Source: Micromonospora pattaloongensis
GTDB lineage: Bacteria; Actinomycetota; Actinomycetes; Mycobacteriales; Micromonosporaceae
Assembly: GCF_900107255.1 (NCBI RefSeq)
Contig: NZ_FNPH01000015.1
Span: 1 to 62,493 of the forward strand
Length of the DNA: 62,493 nucleotides
Direction: 5' to 3'
The notes under the pieces: model-generated
What the model saw: the letters and a program-made list of their open reading frames with translations, nothing else
What the model was told of the DNA's origin: nothing
Database searches by the model: none
Translations under genes and position numbers: made by a program
Shown: positions 29,532-37,937 of the stretch, one piece after another
Layout: every line of letters begins with the position of its first letter
Numbering within the stretch: position 1 is the first letter of the stretch

Positions 29532-31010
29532 TCACGGCGAGTGGGCGAGGTCCCCGGTCCGGCGCCGGCAGCGCAGGACGCCGTCGTCGATCCGGCCGTA
29601 CCGCAGCGTCAACACGTCGTGGGCGTAGCTCATGCCGAGTCGCCACGGGGCCCGCGAGCCGGCCTTCGGGAACTCGTCGATGGCGCGCAGCACGTAGCCG
29701 GCCTGGAAGTCCAGCAGCGGCCGCTCCGACACGTTCGGGTCGGTGTTGGTGGGGACGCACTGGTCGTAGCCGTGCGCGTCCAGGTGACGCAGCAGCCGGA
29801 CGACGTACCCTCCGACCAGGTCGGCCTTGAGCGTCCAGGACGCGTTCGTGTAGCCGATGGTGAAGGCGAAGTTCGGCACGCCGCTGAGCATCATCCCCTT
29901 GTACGCCATCGTCTCCGGCAGCTTGACGTCCCGTCCGTCGACGGTGAGCTGGATGCCACCCAACGCCAGCAACCGCAGGCCGGTGGCGGTGACGACGATG
30001 TCGGCGTCGAGCTCGACGCCGGACTCCAGCCGAAGGCCGGTCTCGGTGAACTCGGCGATGCGGTCGGTCACCACCGACGCCCGGCCGTGCCGGATCGCCC
30101 GGAACAGGTCGCCGTCGGGGGCGACGCACAATCGCTGGTCCCACGGCTGGTAGGAGGGCGCGAAGTGGGTGTCGATGTCGTAGCCGGGGGGCAGCGCCCG
30201 GGCGGCCGCCTTGCGGAGCATCGACTTCACGACGTTCGGGCGGCGCCGGCTGAGCTGGTAGAAGAGCGTGCCGAACGCGACGTTCTTCCACCGCGTGACG
30301 GCGTACGCCCGCCGCGGTCCGAGCAGCCGTCGCAACCGGTTCGCGATCGGGTCCTCGGCCGGCAGCGACGCGATGTAGGTGGGGGAGCGCTGCAGCATCG
30401 TCACGTGGGCGGCCCGGTCGGCCATCGCCGGCACGAGCGTCACCGCGGTCGCGCCGCTGCCGATCACCACGACCCGCTTGTCGGTGTGGTCGAGCTCGGC
30501 CGGCCAGTGCTGCGGGTGGACGATCGTCCCGCGGAAGCGGTCGGCGCCGGGGAAGTCCGGCGCGTGGCCGGCGTCGTAGCGGTAGTAGCCGCTGCAGACG
30601 TAGAGGAAATGGGCGGTCAGCCGGACCGGTGCGCCGTCGTGGACGGCGTCCACTGTCCAGCGGGCCTCCTCGCTGGACCAGGCCGCCCGCACCACCCGGT
30701 GCCCGAACCGGATGTGCCGCTCGATGCCGGCCTCGGCCGCGGTGTCCTGAATGTAGCGCAGGATCGACGGCCCGTCGGCGATGGCCTTCGCCTGCGTCCA
30801 GGGGCGGAACCGGTACCCGAGGGTGTGCATGTCGGAGTCCGACCGCACACCCGGATACCGGAACAGGTCCCACGTCCCGCCGATGGCGTCCCGCGCCTCC
30901 AGGATCGTGTAGCTGCGTTCGGGGAAGGCCGACTGGATGTGGTGCGCGGCGCCGATGCCGGACAGTCCGGCGCCGACGATCAGCACGTCGACGTGCCCGG
31001 TCGTGGTCAT
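29532..31010 (-). CDS. Flavin-containing monooxygenase (EthA/MymA-like Baeyer-Villiger type)
   Basis: A 492-residue FAD/NADPH enzyme that would insert oxygen into ketones or oxidise S/N centres. The N-terminal FAD fingerprint is VLIVGAGLSGIG. GGTWDLFRYPGVRSDSDMHTLGYRF is the EthA/MymA signature region. The NADPH-binding fold is at RVVVIGSGATAVTLVPAMAD. A Baeyer-Villiger fingerprint variant appears around FRGTIVHPQHWP. Start ATG 31010 overlaps the SDR stop. It is the last gene of a four-gene operon (P450, hydrolase, SDR, monooxygenase) that resembles the mycobacterial mymA cluster. That fits oxidation of a lipophilic ketone or alcohol followed by ester hydrolysis. Confidence 0.9.
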   Translation of the reverse strand: MTTTGHVDVLIVGAGLSGIGAAHHIQSAFPERSYTILEARDAIGGTWDLFRYPGVRSDSDMHTLGYRFRPWTQAKAIADGPSILRYIQDTAAEAGIERHIRFGHRVVRAAWSSEEARWTVDAVHDGAPVRLTAHFLYVCSGYYRYDAGHAPDFPGADRFRGTIVHPQHWPAELDHTDKRVVVIGSGATAVTLVPAMADRAAHVTMLQRSPTYIASLPAEDPIANRLRRLLGPRRAYAVTRWKNVAFGTLFYQLSRRRPNVVKSMLRKAAARALPPGYDIDTHFAPSYQPWDQRLCVAPDGDLFRAIRHGRASVVTDRIAEFTETGLRLESGVELDADIVVTATGLRLLALGGIQLTVDGRDVKLPETMAYKGMMLSGVPNFAFTIGYTNASWTLKADLVGGYVVRLLRHLDAHGYDQCVPTNTDPNVSERPLLDFQAGYVLRAIDEFPKAGSRAPWRLGMSYAHDVLTLRYGRIDDGVLRCRRRTGDLAHSP

Positions 31011-31861
31011 CGGACCGGCTCCTTCTGCCGTGCGCCGGCGCGCGCCATCAGGCGCGAGATCACGGCGTAGTAGTGGGTCGGCGCGATCCGGGCGAGCGCG
31101 TCGAACAGGTACGCGTCCGGGCCGACCAGGATCCGCGCCCTGCCGCGCTCCACGCCGCGGTGGATGATCGCCGCGGCCTTCTCCGGCGAGGTCAGGGTGG
31201 CGGCCTCGAACTGCGCGGCCATCTGCTCCTTGGTCCGTCCCCGCCCCTCGGGATCGGTGCGGATCCGGGCGTTGCGGGCGATGTTGGTGGTGATGCCGCC
31301 CGGATGCACGGTGACGGCCCGCACGCCCGTGCCGCGCAACTCCTGGCGCAGCGCCTCGGTGAAGCCGCGCACGGCGAACTTCGCCGCGCAGTAGGCGCTC
31401 TGGTAGGGCACGCCCAGCAGCCCGTACACGCTGGAGGTGTTCACGATGACGCCGTCGTCCTGCGCGACGAGGATCGGCAGGAACGCCCGGTTCCCGTTGA
31501 TCACGCCGTGGAAGTTGATGTCGTGCAGCCAGTCGTCGTCCTCGGGCACCGCGTCCAGGACGGTCGAGCTCACCGCGACGCCGGCGTTGTTGAACACCGC
31601 CGCCAGCGGACCGGGCAGCCACTCGCGCACCTCGTCGGCGAACCGGTGCTGATCGGCCGCGTCGCGCACGTCCAGCACCCGGCTGAGCACCGGCCCGCGC
31701 AGCGACGCCGCGGTCCCGGCCAGCCCGTCGGCATCCACATCGGCGATCGCCACCGGGGAGCCCAGCCCGGACAGCCGCTGCGCGAGGCTGCGGCCGATGC
31801 CCGACGCGGCGCCGGTGATGACCACCGGCCGGCCGGTGATCCTAGGAGCCGGTCTGGACAT
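31007..31861 (-). CDS. Short-chain dehydrogenase/reductase
   Basis: A 284-residue NAD(P)-dependent SDR of the classical type. It has cofactor motif TGAASGIG, NNAG, the catalytic Ser in NTSSVYG, and YCAAK (YxxxK). It resembles mycobacterial SadH-like enzymes that interconvert alcohols and ketones. ATG 31861 has GAGGAG upstream and lies inside the end of the hydrolase gene. Its stop overlaps the monooxygenase start by ATGA. It probably makes the ketone substrate for the neighbouring monooxygenase. Confidence 0.9.
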   Translation of the reverse strand: MSRPAPRITGRPVVITGAASGIGRSLAQRLSGLGSPVAIADVDADGLAGTAASLRGPVLSRVLDVRDAADQHRFADEVREWLPGPLAAVFNNAGVAVSSTVLDAVPEDDDWLHDINFHGVINGNRAFLPILVAQDDGVIVNTSSVYGLLGVPYQSAYCAAKFAVRGFTEALRQELRGTGVRAVTVHPGGITTNIARNARIRTDPEGRGRTKEQMAAQFEAATLTSPEKAAAIIHRGVERGRARILVGPDAYLFDALARIAPTHYYAVISRLMARAGARQKEPVR

Positions 31862-32753
31862 CGCTGCTCCTCGTGGGTACGGACCGCCGGGCGTGGTCGT
31901 CGATGAGGTCGAGCAGGACCGGCCAGGCCCCGCTCGGCAGATCATGGCCCATGCCCGGGATGCTCTCCAGGCGGGCGCCCGCGATGGCCGCCGCCGTGGC
32001 GGCGCCGCCCGTCGGATGCACCATGCGGTCGCGGTCCCCGTGGATCACCAGCGTCGGGGCGGTGATCGTGCGTACCTGCGGCGTACGGTCGCCGGAGCGG
32101 AAGATCGCGGCCAGCTGGCGTGCGGTCCCCGCCGGGGAGGGATCGCGGTCCCACGCCAGGCCGGCCTGCTCGCTCACCCACGCCTCGTCGAACGGGAAGC
32201 CGTGCGAGCCGATGTGCCGGAACATCCGCACCGTCCGGTCGACCGCCTCCTGCCGGCTCCTCGCCGGGCGGGCGGCCATCAACCGCCACGTCGAGAGCGC
32301 GGGCCGTCCGATGCGGCGCGCCCCGGTCGTCGACATGATGGAGGTGAGCGTGCGCACCCGCTCCGGGTACAGCGCCGTGACGGTCTGCGCGATCATGCCG
32401 CCCATGGAGACGCCGACGAGGTGGACACGATCGTGTCGCAGCGCGTCGAGCAGGCCCACGGTGTCGGTGGCGAGGTCCGCGAGGTCGTACTGCTCGGCGG
32501 GCCAGCGCCGCCGCATCATCGCCGCCAGACCGGCCGGACGGTACCGGTGGTGCGTCGACGCGCCGGCGTCACGGTTGTCGAAGCGGGTCACCCGGTAGCC
32601 CCGGGCCGCGAGCCGCGCGCAGAACTCGGTCGGCCAGCTGTGCAGCTGCTGGCCCAGGCCCGCGATCAGGACGAGCGGTTCGGCGCCGGCGTCGCCGAAC
32701 TGCTCGTACGCGATCGAGATGCCGCGCCCGACGTCGGCCACCTGCTCGGTCAT
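31842..32753 (-). CDS. Alpha/beta-hydrolase
   Basis: A 303-residue alpha/beta-fold hydrolase. It has an oxyanion region LVLIAGLGQQLHSWP, nucleophile elbow GVSMGGMIAQ, acid Asp in VIHGDRDRMVHP, and final His in GMGHDLP. It belongs to the lipase/esterase-like group with the FDNRDAGAS motif. It overlaps the P450 stop by ATGA at its start and the SDR by 20 bp at its end, so the operon is tightly coupled. In the pathway it may cleave the ester or lactone made by the monooxygenase. Confidence 0.88.
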   Translation of the reverse strand: MTEQVADVGRGISIAYEQFGDAGAEPLVLIAGLGQQLHSWPTEFCARLAARGYRVTRFDNRDAGASTHHRYRPAGLAAMMRRRWPAEQYDLADLATDTVGLLDALRHDRVHLVGVSMGGMIAQTVTALYPERVRTLTSIMSTTGARRIGRPALSTWRLMAARPARSRQEAVDRTVRMFRHIGSHGFPFDEAWVSEQAGLAWDRDPSPAGTARQLAAIFRSGDRTPQVRTITAPTLVIHGDRDRMVHPTGGAATAAAIAGARLESIPGMGHDLPSGAWPVLLDLIDDHARRSVPTRSSDVQTGS

Positions 32754-34096
32754 CGGGCCACCTCGCTGCGCTCGCCGCTCGCGGCGGCGACGGGGCGGTC
32801 GGTGCGCCGACGCACGATCACCCGGCCACCCCCGGCCGGGGCGTTGGCGATGCCGCGGGAGCGCCAGCGCTCGTCGGGTTCGGTGGTCGGCTCCACCGTG
32901 AACTCACGCAGAAGGGTGCGCAGCACGACGTCCATCTCCATGGTGGCGAAGGCGGCCCCGACGCAGCGCCGGGTGCCGCCGCCGAACGGGATCCACTGGT
33001 ACAGGTCGGGTTTGGCGTCGACGAAGCGGGACGGGTCGAACGCCCGGGCGTCGGGGAACAACGCCTCGTCGTCGTGGATCAGGGCGATGCTGACCAGTAC
33101 CGCGTACCCCTGCGGGATCGTCCACCGGCCCAGCTGGAAGGTCTCGGCCTTCACCTGCCGTCCCACCAGGTCGATGACGGGGCGCGTCCGCTGCACCTCG
33201 ACGATCGTCGCCTCGCGCAACGTCCTGCCGCCCGCGTCCACCTCCGTCACCAGGTCGCGCAGGACCGTGGGGTGACGGCGGATCCGCTCCACCGCCCAGG
33301 CCAGCGTGGTGGCCGTCGTCTCGTGCCCGGCGGCGAGCAGGGTGAGCAGCTCGTCGGCGATCTCGCTCCGGCTCATCGGCGAGCCGTCGTGGTAGCGGCT
33401 CTGCATCAGCATCGCCAGGATGTCGTCGCGCTCGTCGAGCCGGTCGTCGCGCTCCGCCGTGGTGATCAGTCGTTCGACGACCGCGTCGTACTCCCGGCGC
33501 ATCGCCCAGAACCGCCCCCACGGGCTCCACCGTCCCCAGTCGACGGCCGGTACGGGCACCACGGCCAGCCGCGAACCGAGGGTGATCATCGCCGGAAGCA
33601 GCTCGCGGAGCCGGGCGAACTCGGCGCCCTCGGCGCCGAACACCGCCCGCAGGATGACGTTGAGGGTGATGCGCATCATCGACGGCAGCGTCGGGAACGG
33701 CCGCCCTTCCGGCCAGGAGGCCAGCTCACGCACCGTCTCCTCCTCGACGACCGCCTCGTACGCGGCCAGCCGGCGGCCGTGGAACGGCGGGACGAGCAGC
33801 TTGCGCCGGCGGCGGTGCTCGTCGCCGGTGAGCGCGAACAGCGAGCCTCGGCCGAGGACCTGCCCGAGGTTCTGGTCCAGGTTGTCGGCGAGGTCGGAAC
33901 GGGCCTGGAAAAGCTGCTTGATCTCGGCCGGCGCGCTGATGACCACGGTGCGACCGAAGATCGGCATGTCGACGGTGAACGCGTCACCGTAGCGGTCGCG
34001 GAGCCGGGGCATTCCCCGTCGCGGCATGGTCAGCGCGTACGCGACCTGCATGAAGCGTGGGCTGGAGGGGCCGGGCGGAAGTGTCGCAGTGGTCAT
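32750..34096 (-). CDS. Cytochrome P450
   Basis: A 448-residue heme-thiolate monooxygenase. Diagnostic motifs are the I-helix AGHETTATTLAW, EVQRTRP (the ExxR region), and FGGGTRRCVGAAFATMEM with the heme Cys. ATG 34096 is spaced about 11 bp from AAGG. A GTG at 34108 abuts that site and is less likely. First gene of the operon P450, hydrolase, SDR, monooxygenase, transcribed away from the TetR gene across the two operators at 34119-34160. No ferredoxin or ferredoxin reductase is encoded nearby, so redox partners must come from elsewhere. Confidence 0.93.
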   Translation of the reverse strand: MTTATLPPGPSSPRFMQVAYALTMPRRGMPRLRDRYGDAFTVDMPIFGRTVVISAPAEIKQLFQARSDLADNLDQNLGQVLGRGSLFALTGDEHRRRRKLLVPPFHGRRLAAYEAVVEEETVRELASWPEGRPFPTLPSMMRITLNVILRAVFGAEGAEFARLRELLPAMITLGSRLAVVPVPAVDWGRWSPWGRFWAMRREYDAVVERLITTAERDDRLDERDDILAMLMQSRYHDGSPMSRSEIADELLTLLAAGHETTATTLAWAVERIRRHPTVLRDLVTEVDAGGRTLREATIVEVQRTRPVIDLVGRQVKAETFQLGRWTIPQGYAVLVSIALIHDDEALFPDARAFDPSRFVDAKPDLYQWIPFGGGTRRCVGAAFATMEMDVVLRTLLREFTVEPTTEPDERWRSRGIANAPAGGGRVIVRRRTDRPVAAASGERSEVAR

Positions 34097-34118
34097 GGGG
34101 GGACGCACCTTCCGGGCG

Positions 34119-34136
34119 TGGTACGTGAACGTACCA
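34119..34136. promoter_or_regulatory. TetR-type operator 1
   Basis: TGGTACGT-GA-ACGTACCA is a perfect 8-bp inverted repeat in the 102-bp spacer between the divergent P450 operon and the TetR gene. Its size and symmetry suit a TetR dimer. Confidence 0.7.
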
Positions 34137-34142
34137 CCCGGA

Positions 34143-34160
34143 CGGTACGCTCGTGTACCG
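34143..34160. promoter_or_regulatory. TetR-type operator 2
   Basis: CGGTACGC-TC-GTGTACCG repeats the GGTACG/GTACC core of operator 1 with one mismatch in the arms. It is centred 24 bp away. Two sites suggest cooperative binding or separate control of the two promoters. Confidence 0.6.
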
Positions 34161-34198
34161 CCCCATTCAAGGGCTTCACTGCCAGCGAGGGGTATACC

Positions 34199-34834
34199 GT
34201 GACCACGGTGACGACCGCACGACTACCGCGCCCGGCGGAGCCGACCGCGGGTGGGCCCGACGACACCGCCGCCTTCCGCCAGCGGCTGCTCGACGGCCTC
34301 GCCGTGTCGATCGCGGAGGTCGGCTACCGGACCACCACGGTCGCCGACATCGTGCGCCGCGCGCGTACCTCACGCCGCACCTTCTACGCGCACTTCTCCG
34401 ACAAGGAGGCGTGCTTCGTCGCGCTGCTCACCGCCGCGAACGCGAAGATGATCCGTGAGATCTCCGCCGCCGTCGATGCGCGCGCGCCCTGGGCGACCCA
34501 GGTGCGCCAGGCGATCGAGGCGTGGATCGCCTCCGCCGAATCCGCGCCCGCCATCACGGTGAGCTGGATCCGGGACGTGCCGGCGCTCGGCGCGCCCGCG
34601 CGCCGGCTGCAGCGCGACACGATGGAGTCGTTCATCGTGATGATCCAGAAGCTCTGCGACACCGAGCAGTGGCGCTCCGTCCGCGCCGCGCCGGTGTCCC
34701 GGCAGCTCGCGATCATGCTGCTCGGCGGGCTGCGCGAGCTGATCGCGGCGACCGTCGAGGACGGCGGCCGGGTCGACGACGTCACCGAGGTCGCGGTGCG
34801 GGCCTCGATCGCCCTGCTCGGCCCCGGCGCGTAA
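34199..34834 (+). CDS. TetR-family repressor
   Basis: A 211-residue regulator. The N-terminal HTH (about 25-70) reads RQRLLDGLAVSIAEVGYRTTTVADIVRRARTSRRTFYAHFSDKEACF. The C-terminal ligand-binding part is helical. GTG 34199 follows GCGAGGGG by 8 bp. The divergent position and the two palindromes in the spacer make it the likely repressor of the P450/monooxygenase operon and of itself. The ligand is unknown, probably a substrate or intermediate of that operon. Confidence 0.9.
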   Translation: MTTVTTARLPRPAEPTAGGPDDTAAFRQRLLDGLAVSIAEVGYRTTTVADIVRRARTSRRTFYAHFSDKEACFVALLTAANAKMIREISAAVDARAPWATQVRQAIEAWIASAESAPAITVSWIRDVPALGAPARRLQRDTMESFIVMIQKLCDTEQWRSVRAAPVSRQLAIMLLGGLRELIAATVEDGGRVDDVTEVAVRASIALLGPGA

Positions 34835-34835
34835 C

Positions 34836-34966
34836 CGACCCCTCGTCACGCGCCCCGTGGCGGGGCGCGACCCCTCGTCACGCGCCCCCGTGGCGGGGCG
34901 CGACCCTTCGTCACGCGCCCCCGTGGCGGGGCGCGACCCTTCGTCACGCGCCCCCGTGGCGGGGCA
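34836..34966. repeat. Four tandem 33-bp repeats between convergent genes
   Basis: Near-identical units begin at 34836 (32 bp), 34868, 34901 and 34934 (33 bp each), with a partial fifth start. Each contains CGCGCCCC-CGTGGC-GGGGCGCG, an 8-bp GC-only hairpin. They start directly after the TetR stop and run into the last codons of the SagB-type gene on the other strand. They probably act as stacked terminators, and the copy number may vary between strains. Confidence 0.85.
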
Positions 34967-36383
34967 CGACCGGACGGATCGCGACGGGGGCGCCGGGCCC
35001 GCCGCCGGCGCGCGCCGCGTATTCCGGGACGCCGACGCAGGTGAAGAGCAACGTCGCGAGGTCACCGGAGGTGCCCAGCAGACCGGGCACAGCCGAGTCG
35101 ATGAACGTCATCCCCGAGGCGCTCGCCCCCAGCGCGTACGCCGCCAGGTGCAGCCGGCCCTCGACCAGCCCGGCCGCGAGCTGCGCGTCGCGATAGCCGC
35201 GGTCGTCGAGCGTGGACAGCGGCGTGGCCGCGATGACGACGTACGCCGCGTCGCCCGCGAGCGACTGGTTGAGACAGACCGACAGCAGCTCGCCGCGCAG
35301 GTTTCCCGTCCGCAGCGGCGTCGACAGGTCCGGCCATCGGTAGAGCCCGGGCGGCACGCCGTCGACGCCGTGGACGGCGACCCAGTGCGGCACGTCCACC
35401 CCGCGCAGCGCCGCGGCCAGAGGCCACTCCAGCAGGGCGCGCGGCAGCGTCCGTGACCGGTCCATCCGCCGCTGCGAACCGCGGCGCCGCACGACCTCGT
35501 CGAGCGGATCCGACGGCGGGAACTCCGACAGCGGAGCCGCGTGCGGCCACGGCCCCCCGAGCGCGTCACGGTCGCCCGCGCGCTGCGCGACCGTACACAG
35601 TGGTAGCTCGACCGGTGGCAGCTCTCCCGGCACCGCCGCCCCGGTGGGTCTGATCGCCGGTTCTCCGTCGCCGAGCGAGAGCAGGGCCAGCGGGTGCTCG
35701 TGCACCCCGTCCGCGCCGACCAGCTCCCGAAGCGCGGCGTCGGGGAAGCGCGAGCGCAGCCGCGGCGCGAGCCCGGCGCTGGCGGCCGCCGCCGACAGTT
35801 GAGACAGCAGCGTCCCGGCGTCCCAGTAGAGATGCCGCCACCCGCGCTCGGCATAGCGCCAGCCCGTGCGCCACGGCACCCCGGTCACCACGATCGTCGT
35901 GACCGTCCCGGTGGCGGCGGGGCCGACGCGGACCAGCGCGTGCCGGGCCGCGTCGTACCAGTGCACCCCGTCCGGGACGCCCGCGACGCCCCGGGTGCTG
36001 GCGTAGACCTCCAGCGGGAAGCGGGCGCCGGCGGATCCGGAGGCGCGGTACAGGATCGGGCGCCCGTTGCGCTCGGCGGTGCGGACGACGCCGGCGCCGA
36101 GGAAGAGCACGCGGCCGAGCTGCGCCGCGTCCATGGGCTGCGTCGGCGAGGCGACGCCGGCCAGCACGGCCGTCGCGGGGACGCCCGGGTCGGGCAGGTC
36201 GCGCGGCAGGGCGAGGAGATCGAGCCCGTCCGGGTACGCCTTCATCGGTGGTGGCAGCGTCGCGGGATCGTTCGGAACGAGGTCGTGCCGGACCCGAGGA
36301 TCGTCCGTCGGCACGTCCCAGTCCCGCGTCGGCACGTACGACGTCAGTCGGTGCAGCAGTCCGGCGCCGGCATCGAGATCCAT
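34944..36383 (-). CDS. SagB-type dehydrogenase (double nitroreductase domain)
   Basis: A 479-residue FMN-dependent oxidoreductase with two nitroreductase-like halves. The first is about 60-235 (LGRVLFLGAGVVRTAERNGRPILYRASGSAGARFPLEVY) and the second about 285-470 (VVRRRGSQRRMDRS, AAYALGASASGMTFIDSAV). SagB/ThcOx enzymes oxidise azolines to azoles in RiPP biosynthesis, but many double-domain relatives have no known substrate. ATG 36383 has AGGA 7 bp upstream. It follows the aminotransferase by 31 bp on the same strand. No YcaO cyclodehydratase or precursor peptide is visible nearby. Its last codons lie in the tandem repeats. Confidence 0.85.
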   Translation of the reverse strand: MDLDAGAGLLHRLTSYVPTRDWDVPTDDPRVRHDLVPNDPATLPPPMKAYPDGLDLLALPRDLPDPGVPATAVLAGVASPTQPMDAAQLGRVLFLGAGVVRTAERNGRPILYRASGSAGARFPLEVYASTRGVAGVPDGVHWYDAARHALVRVGPAATGTVTTIVVTGVPWRTGWRYAERGWRHLYWDAGTLLSQLSAAAASAGLAPRLRSRFPDAALRELVGADGVHEHPLALLSLGDGEPAIRPTGAAVPGELPPVELPLCTVAQRAGDRDALGGPWPHAAPLSEFPPSDPLDEVVRRRGSQRRMDRSRTLPRALLEWPLAAALRGVDVPHWVAVHGVDGVPPGLYRWPDLSTPLRTGNLRGELLSVCLNQSLAGDAAYVVIAATPLSTLDDRGYRDAQLAAGLVEGRLHLAAYALGASASGMTFIDSAVPGLLGTSGDLATLLFTCVGVPEYAARAGGGPGAPVAIRPVVPRHGGA

Positions 36384-36414
36384 GCGCCCATCCTGCCAGC
36401 GCGCGAGCCGGTCT

Positions 36415-37791
36415 TCAGCCCAGCAGCTCGTCGAGCGCGCCGGCGAAGACCTCGTGGTGCCGGACGACGTCGTCGACGGTGGTCTGCGGGCACATCAGCG
36501 CCATGTTGTGGAACGGGGTCAGCAGAATGCCGCGGTTGAGCAGGTAGACGTGCAGGTAGTCCTCCAGCTGGGGGTCGGCGCAGGCGGCCGAGGCGGTGCC
36601 GGTGCGGGGCGCCGGGGCGGCGAAGCGGTACTCCACCCGCGCCCCGAGTTGGCTCACCGACCAGGGCAGCGCGTGACCGTCGATGATGGCGCGGACGCCG
36701 TCGGCGAAGGCGGTCGCCACCTCGATCATGCCGGCGAACGCGTCGTCGGTGAGCACCTGCAGCAGGGTGGCCCGGGCGGCGGCGACCGACACGGGATTTC
36801 CGGCCAGGGTCCCCCCGACGCCGCCCATGTCGACCAGGTCCAGGTCGGTGCGGCCGGTCAACGCGGCGGCGAGCTCGGCCGAGAGGCCGTACGCGCCGAT
36901 CGGGACACCGCCGCCGATGGCCTTGCCGATCGTGACCACGTCCGGGTCCAGGCCCCATGCCTCGGTCGCGCCGCCGGGGCCCGCCGAGAAAGTGTGCGTC
37001 TCGTCGTGAACGAGATAAGCGCCGTGCTGCCGGGTGAGCGCGCGGACCCCGTCGAGGTAGCCCGGCTCGGGCAGGACGATGCCGATGTTCGTCAGCGCGG
37101 GCTCCATCAGCACCGCGGCGACGTCGCCGTGCGCCAGTTCCCGCGACAGCCCGTCGAGGTCGTTGAACTCGGCGACCCGGCTGGTCAGGGTCACGTCGCA
37201 GGGGGCACCGACGTTGCCCTCCCGGCTGTGCGGTCGCCCGTCGGGCCCGACGACGATGAGTGACTCGTCCACGGAGCCGTGGTAGCAGTAGCTGTTCACC
37301 AGGATGCGGGGACGACCCGTGACGGCGCGCAACAGCCGGATCGCCCAGCGGTTCGCGTCGGTGGCGGTCAGCGAGAGGCTCCAGTACGGCAGCCCGAAGC
37401 GCCGCGCCAGTTCGGCGCCGACGACCGCGGCGTCCTCGGTGGGCAGCATGGTGCTCGCCCCGCCCAGCTCGGCCAGGCGGCGGGTGACCGCTTCGACCAC
37501 CGGGGCGGGGGAGTGCCCGGCCATCGCGCCGGTGTCGCCCAGACAGAAGTCGCGGTACTCGTGGCCGTCGATGTCGGTCAGCCGCGCGCCGCGTGCCCGG
37601 TCCACGTACACGGGGAAGCCGGCAGCGCTCTTGTTCATCCACGTCATCGGCACCCGGCCGAACAGGTGGTCGGCGCGGGCGTGGGCGGCTGCCGACCGGG
37701 GATGACGGTCGACGAACGCGGAGCGCTCCCGGTCCAGCAGGGTGTCGAGGCGGGCGCGGTCGATGCGCTCGGCTACGGAATCCGTCGGCAT
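36415..37791 (-). CDS. Class III aminotransferase (glutamate-1-semialdehyde aminomutase-like)
   Basis: A 458-residue PLP enzyme of fold type I. Visible features are DIDGHEYRDFCLGDTGAMAGHSP near the N-terminus, HDETHTFSAGPGG with the PLP-binding Asp region, and TIGKAIGGGVPIGAYG with the Schiff-base Lys. The closest named relatives are GSA aminomutases, but the gene is not in a heme operon, so a secondary amino-acid or amine transaminase is more likely. I chose ATG 37791 on similarity of the N-terminus. The in-frame ATG at 37833 has no better ribosome site. It is paired with the SagB-type enzyme 31 bp downstream. Confidence 0.82.
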   Translation of the reverse strand: MPTDSVAERIDRARLDTLLDRERSAFVDRHPRSAAAHARADHLFGRVPMTWMNKSAAGFPVYVDRARGARLTDIDGHEYRDFCLGDTGAMAGHSPAPVVEAVTRRLAELGGASTMLPTEDAAVVGAELARRFGLPYWSLSLTATDANRWAIRLLRAVTGRPRILVNSYCYHGSVDESLIVVGPDGRPHSREGNVGAPCDVTLTSRVAEFNDLDGLSRELAHGDVAAVLMEPALTNIGIVLPEPGYLDGVRALTRQHGAYLVHDETHTFSAGPGGATEAWGLDPDVVTIGKAIGGGVPIGAYGLSAELAAALTGRTDLDLVDMGGVGGTLAGNPVSVAAARATLLQVLTDDAFAGMIEVATAFADGVRAIIDGHALPWSVSQLGARVEYRFAAPAPRTGTASAACADPQLEDYLHVYLLNRGILLTPFHNMALMCPQTTVDDVVRHHEVFAGALDELLG

Positions 37792-37937
37792 CGGGCGACC
37801 GTACCAACGACCTGTGCGCCGTGTCACCGGCATGGCGACTGATTTCGTGACGCACAGCCGCGCCGGATGAGCGATCGCGACGGCGCGAAACGGCGACGCT
37901 CGGGCCCGAACGGAGCCCGTGCCGCCGCGTTACGCCG

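Noticed and set aside
34944-37791. A RiPP (azole peptide) biosynthetic cluster
   Set aside because: There is a SagB-type enzyme but no YcaO cyclodehydratase, precursor peptide or transporter close by.
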